DNA of 64,000 nucleotides from Mycobacterium bourgelatii. Its GTDB lineage: Bacteria > Actinomycetota > Actinomycetes > Mycobacteriales > Mycobacteriaceae. Below, piece by piece: positions 32,898 to 41,855 of the stretch. The stretch spans positions 1,984,001-2,048,000 of the forward strand of contig NZ_BLKZ01000001.1 of NCBI RefSeq assembly GCF_010723575.1, given 5' to 3'. A program made the translations under genes and the position numbers. Every line of letters begins with the position of its first letter. Position 1 is the stretch's first letter. The notes under the pieces were generated by a model, which was not told the DNA's origin, searched no databases, and saw only the letters and a list, made by a program, of their open reading frames with translations.

Positions 32898-35800
32898 TCA
32901 CGACACCTCCGCTACGGCGAGGGCCTGCTTCGCGATGGCGGACAAACCTGGGAGCCGTTCGAATTCCACCGCCGATATTCGAATGTCTAGGTTTGCCGCC
33001 ACGCGCGAAGCGATCTCGACCGATGACAACGAATCGAGGCCGAGCTCCGCCAGGGCAGTGTGATGATCGATGGTCTCGGTGGGAATACCGAGGACGGCCG
33101 CAACCTGTTCTGCCAGCGTCGAGGTCAGCATTTCGAGTCGCTGGTCAGGGGGTAGGGCGAACAGTTCGGCACGGAAGTTGCGGGCGCTATCGCTCAGGGC
33201 CGCGGCAAAGTCGGCGAATCTCGTGGAGGATTTCAATGCCGGCTGGCCCGATAGCAGCGTCTGCCAATCTATGTCGGCGATGACGACGTTGGACAATTTG
33301 TTGTCCGAGGGAATCGCGGCCAGAACCGTTGCCAACAGCGCGGGGACATGGCTCACCAAAAGGTCGTTCTGCCCGAGCACCTCGCGATAGACGCGGCGCA
33401 CCTCGGGCGAGGAGGCGTCCAGCATGCCGCCGCCGCGTAGCGCCCCCCAGTTCACCGATAGTCCTGCCGCACCGCGCGCCCGGCGTAGTTGAGCAATTGC
33501 ATCCAGGCCGGCGTTCGCGGCGGCGTAGGCAAGCTGGAACGGTGCGCCGATGATCGCCGACGTCGATGAGAACAGCACGAACGCATCCAGCTCAATCCCG
33601 GCAGTTTCCGTCGCACAGTGCAGGTTCCACGCACCGTCGAGCTTGGGCGCGATCACTCGCCGCAGGGATTCAGGCGTGGCCTTTCCGTACGCGCTGTCCT
33701 CTGCCACTCCGGCGGCATGAAACACGCCGCGTAGCGGAGGCATCTGCTCGGTGGCGCGCGCTATCAGCTTCGAGACGGCAAGCCCGTCGCCGATGTCGAC
33801 GGCTTCCACCCGGATGTCCGCGCCGCTGGCGCGCCACGCGCGGAGTCGCCGTTTGGCGCGACCGGTACGGGGGCCACTCCTGCTGACGACGACCAGGTGC
33901 CGCGCTCCCTGATCGACCAGCCAATCGACGAGTGCCAGGCCGACGGCACCGAAGGCGCCGGTCACCAGGTAGCTGCCGTCGGAGCGGACGGGGAACGAAG
34001 GGATCGCCGGCCGAACCGGCGGGTTACCGCCCAGGTGCACTTCAACGCGGCCCTGCTGGGTGCCCCGCGCGACAACGTTGAAGGCCTCCGCCAGGGCACC
34101 GGCGTCATACGTCGTCGCGGGCAAGGGCGGGTAGGTTCCGTTGTCCAGCCGCATGATGACCTCAGTGGCGAGCTGCTGCGTGAAGGCAGGCCGGTGGTTG
34201 AGCATCCGGTCGACATCGATGGCGAAGTATTGCAGGTTGCGGTCGAACGGCCCGAGCTCGATAGCCCGGTTGCCGTAGATGTCGGCTTTGCCGATGTCGA
34301 CGATTCGTCCGAATTCCGCTGCGGCCCTGAGGTTTTGCCGAAGCGCCTCGCCGGGTAGCGAGGTGTATATGACGTCCGCGCCGTGACCATCGGTGAGCCG
34401 CATGACGTCGTCGACGAAGTTGACCGTGCGGGAGTTCACGGTGTGGTGCGCGCCTGCGGCGCGCGCGAAGGCTCGTCGTTCCTCGGTGCCGGCGCTGGCG
34501 ATTACGCGGGCACCGAGATGGCGTGCGAGGTGAACCGCCGCTAACCCGGTGCCGCCGGCCGCCCCGTGCACCAGGATGGTGTCGTCCTCGCCCAGCCTTG
34601 CCGCACATACCAGGCCGTAGTGTGCGGTCAAGTATGGAATGAAACTGGCCGCGAGGCCGGGTGTCAGATCGCGAGTGAGACGTTCGACAACGGCATGGGC
34701 CGGATCGAGCGTGAGATACCGGCTGAACATATTCGGAACTGCCACCATGACGACGTCGCCGATCTCGAAGCGGCTCAAGGAACCTGCGCGAGTGACGACC
34801 CCGATACCCTCCATGCCTACCGCCATGCCGAAGGCGGTTCCGCGTAGGTCTTGCGGGGTCAGCACGCCGAGCAGCTTCATTGCGTCCTTGTAGTTCAGCC
34901 CGATCGCGTTGAGACGTACCTCGATTTGCCGGGCTCCCGGCGTAATTCGCGGCACCGCGCGCAAAGCGAGATCGTCGAGGAGTCGCGTTCTCGGCGGCTC
35001 TAGGACGAACGATGCTTCGGGATCGATATGCGGAGTCGCTTCCGAATACACATCGAGTCGCTTGGCAAGGTCGCGGCGATAATGAGGAGCGAACGGCACT
35101 CCATCGCGCACTGCAATCTCATCGACGAGTTGTTCGCCGTCGTGGATCTCGCTCAGCAGCGCCGCGTCCAGACCGCGGAGGTCAGCACCGGGCTGAAGAT
35201 CGATGTGCCGCCAGCGCACCGACAATTGTTCGTTCTGCAGCACACGACGCGCCCCTGCTAACGCTGCCTGCCGCACATTCGGCTCCTGGTGGTCGCCGCG
35301 TAGGCGGAAAGCCCCGGTCGTCAACAGAATCGCGTCGATGCGCACGTCGGGGTTGGAGTCAATCACGGAATCGAATTGCACTGCCACTTCCACGAGTTCG
35401 GCAACCAGGCTGACTACGTCGTCGTCACCGGCGACGACGACAACCGTCACGTCGGCTCCCTCAAGCTGACGGATGGTGTGTGCCAGATACATCGGTTGGA
35501 TCAAGGCGGCGCAGTCCGGAGGCGGGGCCTGCGGTTCAGCGGCCTGACTCCCCAGGGCGACCTGAAGGACGGGCTGATCGACACGGACACCGATGGCAGC
35601 CGGATCCACCGGACACCAATCGATTTCGTATAGCAATGGGCCCAGTTCGGCGAGCGGCGACGGCGAAGGGGTTAATTCGGCGAATCGCACCCCGAGCAGT
35701 TCGAAGAACGCGGTGCCATCAGGACCGCACATCGCAATGTCGGCGTATACGTCGGGCCCGGTGCCGCGGCGTATCACCGCGGTCACGGGCGTCGTCGGCG

Positions 35801-38800
35801 TCGGGCCGTGCCTGCGCACAGTGTCGACAGCGACCGGAACCATCGTTCCCAGCGACAGATCGTCGAACGCGGCAACGCCCTGCAGCGCGGCATCGACCAC
35901 GGCGGGGTGCGCGAGGTGCAAGTCGTCGCCCGCTACCGGATCAACTGTCGTGACGATGACATCGGAGCCGACCCTTGCCTCGACAACCCGTCGGAACGCT
36001 GGACCATATTGGAAACCACGGCTTTTCAGCAGCGCATAGAACTCCTCATGGCTCAATATGTCACCGTCGAAGGACGGCACCTCCACCTGCCGTGGTGCTA
36101 CCGCAGCATCGACTATTCGTGCTGTGCTGTGGACGATCCGGCTATCGGTGTCGTCGCAGGAGGAGAAGCTCAGCCGCATCGTTGCGGGTTCCGCAGTGAC
36201 GGTGATAGTCGGCACGGCGTGGTCGTCAATGAGAAGCAAACGCGAGAACCGCACGGATTCGACTGTGAGGCTTCGATGTTTGGTGCACTCGGCGGCCGCA
36301 CACAGGAATGCGTCAAGGTACGCGGTACCCGGCAATACCACCTTCCCGTCTACCAGGTGGTCTGGCAGCCAGGGCAACCGGGAAACCGACAACTCAGTCG
36401 ACCATGCCATCGGGTGTCCGGTAGCTCGGGTACCGAGCAATGGACGGTCATCGGCACCACCGTTCCGCTCCAACTCCGCCTGACGGGACTCGGCGAAAAG
36501 CACCTTGTGTTGCCAGGGATAGCTTGGTAGATCCAGATGCGGTGCGAGCGTGGACTGGCCCGGCGCCGTTCGGCCAAGGCAGCCCGCCCGGTACAACTCC
36601 CCGACAGCGCCGAGTAGACGGTCGTGGTCACCCTCGCCACGTTTGAGCGTGGCTATGGCAACACCTGATTCCGCCTTGGCGGCCAATATCGCTCGAATAT
36701 TTCCCGAGAGCACGGGATGCGGACCTACCTCCAGGAACACCCGGTGGCCAGCATCGATCAGGGTTTCGATGGTGTCGCCGAATCGCACAGGTCGGCGTAC
36801 GTTGGCGCACCAGTACTCGGGACCCCATTCCGGCAGGGTGGCTTGCTGCGCGGTGACCGTCGAATACAGATCTCGATGTGGCCGCAACGGCTGGATGCCG
36901 GCCAGCACCTTTACCAGATCGTCGAGGATCGGATCCATCAGCGGACTGTGGTATGGCACCGTCACCTGCAGGCGGCGGACGAAGGCGTCCGTGGACAACT
37001 CGTGGTGCAGGTGCTCTATTGCGGTGAGCGGACCGGCCAGCGTCACAGCATCGGGACCATTGACCGCCGCGACGACCACGTCGCGAACGCCTCTTTCCGA
37101 AAGTCGCAGCGCCACCTCACTTTCCGGCAAACCGACGGCCAGCATCCCGCCGCTGCCTTCGGTGCTGGCCTGCAGACGCGCCCGCTGATAGCTCACCAAG
37201 AGCGCGTCGCGAAGGGTGAGTGCACCGCTGACAAACGCCGCGCTCACCTCGCCGACACTGTGCCCGACAATCGCAGCAGGTTCGACCCCAAGCGCCGCGA
37301 GCTCGGCGACGATCCCGACCTGTACCAGAAAGTTGGCCGGCTGAGCGTATTCGGTGCGCTGAATGCGCGAATCCGATTCTGGCTTGAGCAGTTCGTCGCG
37401 AATCGACCAGCCGGCGATCTCAACGAACAACGCATCGACCTCGGCTGCGGCGCGCGCGAAAGGCCCGTCCATGTCAAGAAGTTCGCGTGCCATGCCCCAC
37501 CATTGGGGGCCCATGCCGCTGAAGACGAACACCGGTTTCGTCCCGGTCGGCACCGTAGCGCGGCTGATCGTCGCTGTTCCGGCAACGACGGCGTCGAGAT
37601 GTCGCGCCAGTTCGTCCTTGTCGGAACAGGGCAGCGCGGTCCGGAACGTGTGGTGTGCTCGCCGGCTCCAGGCGGCTGAACAGAGATCGTCGATCGAGGC
37701 CGCGGAATCCACGGTGCTGCGCATGGCGGCGGCGACAGCACAGACAGCGTCTTTGTTGGCGCCCGAGATGGGGAAGAGCGTGATCGAAGGCCGTTCGGCG
37801 GCGGTCGCGGGCACGTCCGGGGCCTGGGCCAGGATGACGTGGCCGTTGGTCCCGCCGTAGCCGAACCCGTTCACAGCGGCAATGGCGCGACCCGACGGAG
37901 TGGGGAACGCGGTCGTCTGGGTGACGACCTCGATGTTGAGATCGTCGAACGGAATCGCCGGGTTGAGGTTTTCCAACCATCCTTGCGCTGGGATGGTGCG
38001 ATGGCGTATCGCAAGCGCGGCCTTGATCACGCCCGCAACCCCGGCTGCGGCCTCCAGATGCCCGATCGATGGCTTCACCGAGCCCACCAGCAGTGCACCG
38101 GTCCGTTGCTCGGCCAGGCCGTATGCCTCACTCAACGCGGTGACCTCGATCGGGTCCCCGACCGGTGTTCCGGTTCCGTGGGCTTCGACATACCCGATCT
38201 CATGCGGAGCCAGATTCGCCTTCGCACAGACAGCTTGCGCGAGATCACGCTGTGCGACCCGGTTGGGGACGGTGATCCCCAGAGTGCGACCATCCTGATT
38301 GACCCCGCTGCCGGCGATCACTGCGTAGATGCGGTCCCGGTCGCGCAATGCTGCCTCAACGCTCTTCAGCACCAGCATGCCCGCGCCCTCACCGCGGCCG
38401 TATCCGTCGGCGGCAGCGTCAAATGCTTTGCTCCGCCCGTCGCGGGCAAGAAACTTGCCCTTGCACATCGATACGAACACCTCCGGATGGAGCATGACGC
38501 TCACTCCACCCGCGAGCGCGAATTCGCACTCGCCGCGCGAGATAGCCTGCGTCGCCTCGTGAATCGCGACCAACGACGACGAACACGCGGTGTCGATGGT
38601 CATGCTTGGCCCACGCAGATCCAACGCATGAGACAGGCGGTTGGACAGCATCGCCTGCGATCCGCCGGTGGCAGTGAAGTGGCTGATGGCGCGCCGCGCC
38701 GAGGGCATGGCCCGGCGAACCTGGTTGTCGCACATGAACCCGCCGATGTAGACGCCAACGTCGCGTCCGGGAGCTACGCCCGCCAGCCCCGCGTCGTCCA

Positions 38801-39116
38801 GCGCCTCCCACGCAACCTCGAGCAGCCAGCTCTGCTGAGGATCCATCACCTCGGCTTCCCGAGGGGAGATGCCGAAGAATTCGGCATCGAAATCCCAAGG
38901 CGAGCGCGTTACGAAGCCGCCGCGGCGGGTATAGGCCCGGCCCGGCGCGGCCGGGTCAGGGTCATAGAAGAGGTCGATGTTCCATCGTTCCCTGGGCACC
39001 TCGACGATGCCGTCCCCGCGCCTCAGCATGAAGTCCCAATACTGATCCGGCGCGAACACGCCGCCCGGGAACCGGCACCCCATGCCCACGATCGCCACGC
39101 CTTGGCCAGTGTCCAT
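32898..39116 (-). CDS. Fully reducing type I polyketide synthase (KS-AT-DH-ER-KR-ACP)
   Basis: This PKS of about 2072 residues builds a reduced acyl chain. Domains in order: KS about 5-430 (Cys178 in DTACSSSL, His313 in EAHGTGT, His353 in SIGHLEAAAG); AT about 528-825 (Ser620 in GHSVGEVSAA, selectivity position VPYH at 720-723 instead of HAFH or YASH); DH from about 890 (His920 in DHLVDGKVVLPG); ER about 1420-1725 (LVHGAAGGTGLAAV); KR about 1745-1925 (YLVTGAFGAVGLAL, Ser in VLFSSTSA, Tyr in LAYAAANA); ACP near the end (Ser2029 in LGLDSL). No thioesterase is present, so the chain must leave through another enzyme, plausibly DarB. ATG 39116 gives the family start; the GTG at 39146 is an alternative. 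It is divergent from the dar operon and carries the shared upstream element. Confidence 0.93.
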   Translation of the reverse strand: MDTGQGVAIVGMGCRFPGGVFAPDQYWDFMLRRGDGIVEVPRERWNIDLFYDPDPAAPGRAYTRRGGFVTRSPWDFDAEFFGISPREAEVMDPQQSWLLEVAWEALDDAGLAGVAPGRDVGVYIGGFMCDNQVRRAMPSARRAISHFTATGGSQAMLSNRLSHALDLRGPSMTIDTACSSSLVAIHEATQAISRGECEFALAGGVSVMLHPEVFVSMCKGKFLARDGRSKAFDAAADGYGRGEGAGMLVLKSVEAALRDRDRIYAVIAGSGVNQDGRTLGITVPNRVAQRDLAQAVCAKANLAPHEIGYVEAHGTGTPVGDPIEVTALSEAYGLAEQRTGALLVGSVKPSIGHLEAAAGVAGVIKAALAIRHRTIPAQGWLENLNPAIPFDDLNIEVVTQTTAFPTPSGRAIAAVNGFGYGGTNGHVILAQAPDVPATAAERPSITLFPISGANKDAVCAVAAAMRSTVDSAASIDDLCSAAWSRRAHHTFRTALPCSDKDELARHLDAVVAGTATISRATVPTGTKPVFVFSGMGPQWWGMARELLDMDGPFARAAAEVDALFVEIAGWSIRDELLKPESDSRIQRTEYAQPANFLVQVGIVAELAALGVEPAAIVGHSVGEVSAAFVSGALTLRDALLVSYQRARLQASTEGSGGMLAVGLPESEVALRLSERGVRDVVVAAVNGPDAVTLAGPLTAIEHLHHELSTDAFVRRLQVTVPYHSPLMDPILDDLVKVLAGIQPLRPHRDLYSTVTAQQATLPEWGPEYWCANVRRPVRFGDTIETLIDAGHRVFLEVGPHPVLSGNIRAILAAKAESGVAIATLKRGEGDHDRLLGAVGELYRAGCLGRTAPGQSTLAPHLDLPSYPWQHKVLFAESRQAELERNGGADDRPLLGTRATGHPMAWSTELSVSRLPWLPDHLVDGKVVLPGTAYLDAFLCAAAECTKHRSLTVESVRFSRLLLIDDHAVPTITVTAEPATMRLSFSSCDDTDSRIVHSTARIVDAAVAPRQVEVPSFDGDILSHEEFYALLKSRGFQYGPAFRRVVEARVGSDVIVTTVDPVAGDDLHLAHPAVVDAALQGVAAFDDLSLGTMVPVAVDTVRRHGPTPTTPVTAVIRRGTGPDVYADIAMCGPDGTAFFELLGVRFAELTPSPSPLAELGPLLYEIDWCPVDPAAIGVRVDQPVLQVALGSQAAEPQAPPPDCAALIQPMYLAHTIRQLEGADVTVVVVAGDDDVVSLVAELVEVAVQFDSVIDSNPDVRIDAILLTTGAFRLRGDHQEPNVRQAALAGARRVLQNEQLSVRWRHIDLQPGADLRGLDAALLSEIHDGEQLVDEIAVRDGVPFAPHYRRDLAKRLDVYSEATPHIDPEASFVLEPPRTRLLDDLALRAVPRITPGARQIEVRLNAIGLNYKDAMKLLGVLTPQDLRGTAFGMAVGMEGIGVVTRAGSLSRFEIGDVVMVAVPNMFSRYLTLDPAHAVVERLTRDLTPGLAASFIPYLTAHYGLVCAARLGEDDTILVHGAAGGTGLAAVHLARHLGARVIASAGTEERRAFARAAGAHHTVNSRTVNFVDDVMRLTDGHGADVIYTSLPGEALRQNLRAAAEFGRIVDIGKADIYGNRAIELGPFDRNLQYFAIDVDRMLNHRPAFTQQLATEVIMRLDNGTYPPLPATTYDAGALAEAFNVVARGTQQGRVEVHLGGNPPVRPAIPSFPVRSDGSYLVTGAFGAVGLALVDWLVDQGARHLVVVSRSGPRTGRAKRRLRAWRASGADIRVEAVDIGDGLAVSKLIARATEQMPPLRGVFHAAGVAEDSAYGKATPESLRRVIAPKLDGAWNLHCATETAGIELDAFVLFSSTSAIIGAPFQLAYAAANAGLDAIAQLRRARGAAGLSVNWGALRGGGMLDASSPEVRRVYREVLGQNDLLVSHVPALLATVLAAIPSDNKLSNVVIADIDWQTLLSGQPALKSSTRFADFAAALSDSARNFRAELFALPPDQRLEMLTSTLAEQVAAVLGIPTETIDHHTALAELGLDSLSSVEIASRVAANLDIRISAVEFERLPGLSAIAKQALAVAEVS

Positions 39117-39235
39117 CCGCGTTATCCACCCTTTCGCTCGGCGCACCTTGCCGGCCGCGGCCCGGAGAAACTGTGGTCACCGCATCGGTCGAGGCCCGAT
39201 ATCGGAATCGTCGCTTCGCTTCGGCGGGACGATTT

Positions 39236-39290
39236 CAGTAGGGCGCCACTGCAAATCGCGCCCATATGCGACGCGGAGTACTTAGTCAGG
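39236..39290 (-). promoter_or_regulatory. Shared island element, copy A (upstream of the reducing PKS)
   Basis: On the minus strand, reading toward the PKS gene, a block ending in TACT preceded by CTAAG (39277-39285) is followed after exactly 19 bases by a 22-base block (39236-39257) containing GATTTGCAGTGG and CCCTACTG. Copies B and C have the same two blocks with the same spacing. The second block is an imperfect palindrome of the type GCAGTGGTGCRCTACTGC. Nothing else explains it; I infer a regulator site or promoter. Confidence 0.7.
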
Positions 39291-39346
39291 ATTGGGGCTT
39301 CCGCGGGTGGCCTGCGCAGCCGGTGGGTGCGACTGGGAGTTCGGCA

Positions 39347-39401
39347 GCGACTAAGTAGTGCCGCGCCCAAATTCGGCGGGATTTGCAGTGGTGCGCTACT
39401 G
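39347..39401 (+). promoter_or_regulatory. Shared island element, copy B (upstream of the dar operon)
   Basis: GCGACTAAGTAGTG (39347-39360) is followed after 19 bases (39361-39379) by the 22-base block 39380-39401, which contains GCAGTGGTGCGCTACTG. It points toward darB and mirrors copy A, about 90 bases away on the other strand. The remaining intergenic sequence (39402-39526) contains several CGACGA repeats and an AAGAAAGG ribosome site before the darB ATG. Confidence 0.75.
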
Positions 39402-39526
39402 CGCTCGACCCGCTGACCGCGAGCGACGATTTTCGTCGTCTAGGTGGGGCGGTTTGTCAAGCGACGACGATCGTCGATCGCAATCCGCATCAACGAAAGG
39501 CGCGGCCTAAGAAAGGTTCCTGGTCC

Positions 39527-40672
39527 ATGAGCGCATACATCACTGCCACCGGCAGCTTTCTGCCGGGCAACCCGGTACCCAACGAAGAAATGGAAGATTA
39601 CCTGGGCACCGCGGCCGGCATCACAAGTGATCTGCGGGATCTGACCCTGATGAACTGTGGTGTCAAAACCCGTTATTACGCCATCGACAAGAATCAGCGA
39701 ACCATCATCTCGAATGCGGCGATGGCCGCAAACGCGGTGCGCGACGCCGCCGGACGCGCCGGTATCGGCCCGAACGACGTCGAGCTGCTGACCGCCGCGA
39801 CGACGGGGCCGGATATGTTGGCGCCCGGGCACGCCAGCATGGTGCACGCGGAATTGGGCTACGGGCCGATGGAGATTTCGACTTCCGCCGGAATCTGTAG
39901 TTCCGGGATGATGGCACTGAAGAACGCCTACCTGCAGGTGGCCATCGGTGAGAAGCGCAACGCGATCACCGTCGCCAGCGAGTTGCCCTCTCGCGTCTTC
40001 AAGGGCAGCCGGTACGACGAGATGGGTCTGCTCGCCGAAGACGGATCGTTGCCGCTGGAAGCCGCGTTTCTGCGTTACATGCTCTCCGACGGAGCGGGCG
40101 CCGCGGTCATCGAAAATGCGCCCGCCGCATCGGGAATCAGCCTTCGCATCGACTGGATTTCGCTGACGTCCTTCGCGAACACCGAGAAGACGTGCATGTA
40201 CGGGGGGAGCAACTCCCAAGCGGCCACAAAGTGCTGGATGGATTATCCGACCGCCGCAGCGGCGGAAGCCGACGGTGCACTCGTGTTACGCCAGGACCTC
40301 TCGCTGTTGCCGCACCTGATCGGCCTCGGAGCCGACGAGTGGGAACGCTTGCGCAAATTGGGCAAGTTCAACCCGGACACACTGACCTGGATCCCCGCGC
40401 ACTACTCGAGTGAGCGGTTGAAGGAGATCGTCTTGAAAGAGTTCGCCCGGCGCGGGATCAACGCCGGCCGGCCAGAGAAGTGGTACAGCAACCTGACCTC
40501 CGTCGGCAACATCGGTTGCGCCGCCATTTTCGTCATCCTCGACGAGATGATGACCGAGGGCCTGATCAAAGCCGGTGACACGCTGCTGTGCATGGTTCCC
40601 GAGTCCGGCCGGTTCGTGATGTCCTTCATGCATCTGACGGCGGTGTCGGGAGCCGCGGATCGTCAGCCATGA
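39527..40672 (+). CDS. darB: DarB-type ketosynthase (KAS III-like) for dialkylresorcinol formation
   Basis: This 381-residue condensing enzyme of the FabH/thiolase fold resembles DarB of dialkylresorcinol and flexirubin pathways. The N-terminus YITATGSFLPGNPVPNEEME is the DarB pattern. The triad is complete: Cys124 in AGICSSGMMAL, His292 in IPAHYSSE and Asn328 in VGNIGCAA. DarB enzymes join a beta-ketoacyl thioester with a second acyl thioester by Claisen and Michael steps to give a cyclohexanedione. The ATG at 39527 follows AAGAAAGG, and the stop overlaps the darA start (ATGA). Pairing with a DarA homologue makes the assignment strong. I know of no characterised mycobacterial example. Confidence 0.88.
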   Translation: MSAYITATGSFLPGNPVPNEEMEDYLGTAAGITSDLRDLTLMNCGVKTRYYAIDKNQRTIISNAAMAANAVRDAAGRAGIGPNDVELLTAATTGPDMLAPGHASMVHAELGYGPMEISTSAGICSSGMMALKNAYLQVAIGEKRNAITVASELPSRVFKGSRYDEMGLLAEDGSLPLEAAFLRYMLSDGAGAAVIENAPAASGISLRIDWISLTSFANTEKTCMYGGSNSQAATKCWMDYPTAAAAEADGALVLRQDLSLLPHLIGLGADEWERLRKLGKFNPDTLTWIPAHYSSERLKEIVLKEFARRGINAGRPEKWYSNLTSVGNIGCAAIFVILDEMMTEGLIKAGDTLLCMVPESGRFVMSFMHLTAVSGAADRQP

Positions 40673-41598
40673 GCCGTCGGGCGGTCGTGTATCTCTACAC
40701 CCAGACCGGACAGTTGCGTGAAGTCGCCGAAGCGTTCGTCGCGCCACTGGAAGCCGATGGGTGGCGCATTCGCTGGGTAGACGTCCAACCGCGCGTCGCG
40801 TTCCCGTTTCCGTGGTCTGTCCGGCAGTTTTTCGGAGTATTTCCCCGTGCAGTGGATCCCGACGCGCTGGTGGAACTCGCCGAGCCAGCAGGAGGCTTCG
40901 GGGCAGAACGGGACGAACAAGAAGTAGTCCTGCTGGCGTACCAGGTCTGGTACCTGTCGCCATCGCTACCCATCCGGTCGCTGGTGGCCGGGCATCCCGA
41001 GATCTTCGAAAACCGCAGGGTCATCTCGCTGATCGCCTGTCGCAACATGTGGTACTCCGCCGCGATCGAGGTTGCAGGTCTGCTGCGTACCGCGGGCGCG
41101 CGCCGTGTCGAAGTGGTCGCCGCGACCGACACCCGGCACCAGGCGGCCTCCCTGGTGACCACGCTGCGCTGGCTGCTGACAGGCAAGCGCGAACCGTTCC
41201 TGCGGTTCGGGCGGGCCGGGGTCGGCGACGCCGAATTGGCGCGGGTCACCGCCGTCGGACGCAGCATTGCGGGGCAAGGGAACTGCCCGGCCGACGCGGC
41301 GCCCATCGTGCCGATGCTGGCAGCGGCGGATCTCTTCGCCGGGCGACTGTTCCGGAACTGGGGCGTGACGGTGCGCTGGGCCGAAAGATACGGCGCCGCA
41401 GCGTATGCCGCGAGCCTGGTGATGTTCGTGTTCGGCTTGGCGATCGGCATTGTTGCCGGCCTCCCGCTCATCGGGGGAGCCGCGCTGGCCGGCGGAGCGC
41501 GGTTCGAGACATGGATCAGCGGCGCCGTCAATCGCCGGATCTCGTTGGGCGAGTCGACAGTTCAGGAAGCCGCAAGACATGAACGAGCGATCCAATGA
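40669..41598 (+). CDS. darA: DarA-type dialkylresorcinol-forming (aromatising) enzyme
   Basis: This 309-residue protein matches the dialkylresorcinol condensing enzyme DarA in layout and motifs: a flavodoxin-like N-terminus (VVYLYTQTGQLREVAEAFVAPL), FPFPWSVRQFFGVFP near residue 43, VLLAYQVWYLSPSLPIRSL near 90, SLIACRNMWYSAA near 120 and TTLRWLLTGKREPFL near 162. The TQTGQL loop is placed as in flavodoxin phosphate loops, so FMN is the likely cofactor. A C-terminal hydrophobic hairpin (AAYAASLVMFVFGLAIGIVA, about 244-263, then GLPLIGGAALAGG) anchors it at the membrane. DarA oxidises the DarB cyclohexanedione to the resorcinol. It overlaps darB and the ACP gene by four bases each, so all three are co-translated. 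Confidence 0.88.
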   Translation: MSRRAVVYLYTQTGQLREVAEAFVAPLEADGWRIRWVDVQPRVAFPFPWSVRQFFGVFPRAVDPDALVELAEPAGGFGAERDEQEVVLLAYQVWYLSPSLPIRSLVAGHPEIFENRRVISLIACRNMWYSAAIEVAGLLRTAGARRVEVVAATDTRHQAASLVTTLRWLLTGKREPFLRFGRAGVGDAELARVTAVGRSIAGQGNCPADAAPIVPMLAAADLFAGRLFRNWGVTVRWAERYGAAAYAASLVMFVFGLAIGIVAGLPLIGGAALAGGARFETWISGAVNRRISLGESTVQEAARHERAIQ

Positions 41599-41855
41599 GC
41601 GATCTCGCCCCGGGATACGACGAACTCGTCGACTGGCTGATCGTGCGGGTCGCCGGCTACCTGGGCCTGACGCCGGACGCCATTGGCATCGACATCCCAT
41701 TGGCCGACTGTGGGATTGATTCAGTCGCCGGCATGGCGTTGTGCGCAGACTTGAATGACGAGAAGGGATTCGACGTCGAGACCACCATCGTGTGGGACTA
41801 CGCGACCATCGATGAAATCGCGGCTCACCTCGCCGAACAGGGAGGAGCAGCGTGA
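41595..41855 (+). CDS. Stand-alone acyl carrier protein
   Basis: This 86-residue carrier protein has the phosphopantetheine site Ser43 in CGIDSVAGMALC and the usual four-helix pattern (YDELVDWLIVRVAGYLGL, then DLNDEKGFDVETTIVWDYATIDEIAAHLAEQ). PptT, encoded in the same window, would activate it. Its start overlaps the darA stop (ATGA) and its stop overlaps the second PKS start (GTGA). Because the following PKS has no N-terminal ACP and a fatty acyl-AMP ligase ends the operon, this ACP is the best candidate to receive the starter acyl chain from that ligase; this is inferred. Confidence 0.9.
   Translation: MSDLAPGYDELVDWLIVRVAGYLGLTPDAIGIDIPLADCGIDSVAGMALCADLNDEKGFDVETTIVWDYATIDEIAAHLAEQGGAA

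Noticed and set aside
37839..39416. 525-residue plus-strand open frame opposite the KS domain of the reducing PKS
   Set aside because: The minus strand has an intact KS with catalytic motifs. The part beyond 39117 reads through the regulatory elements A and B, which explains the repeated ICSGALL peptide in both strands.
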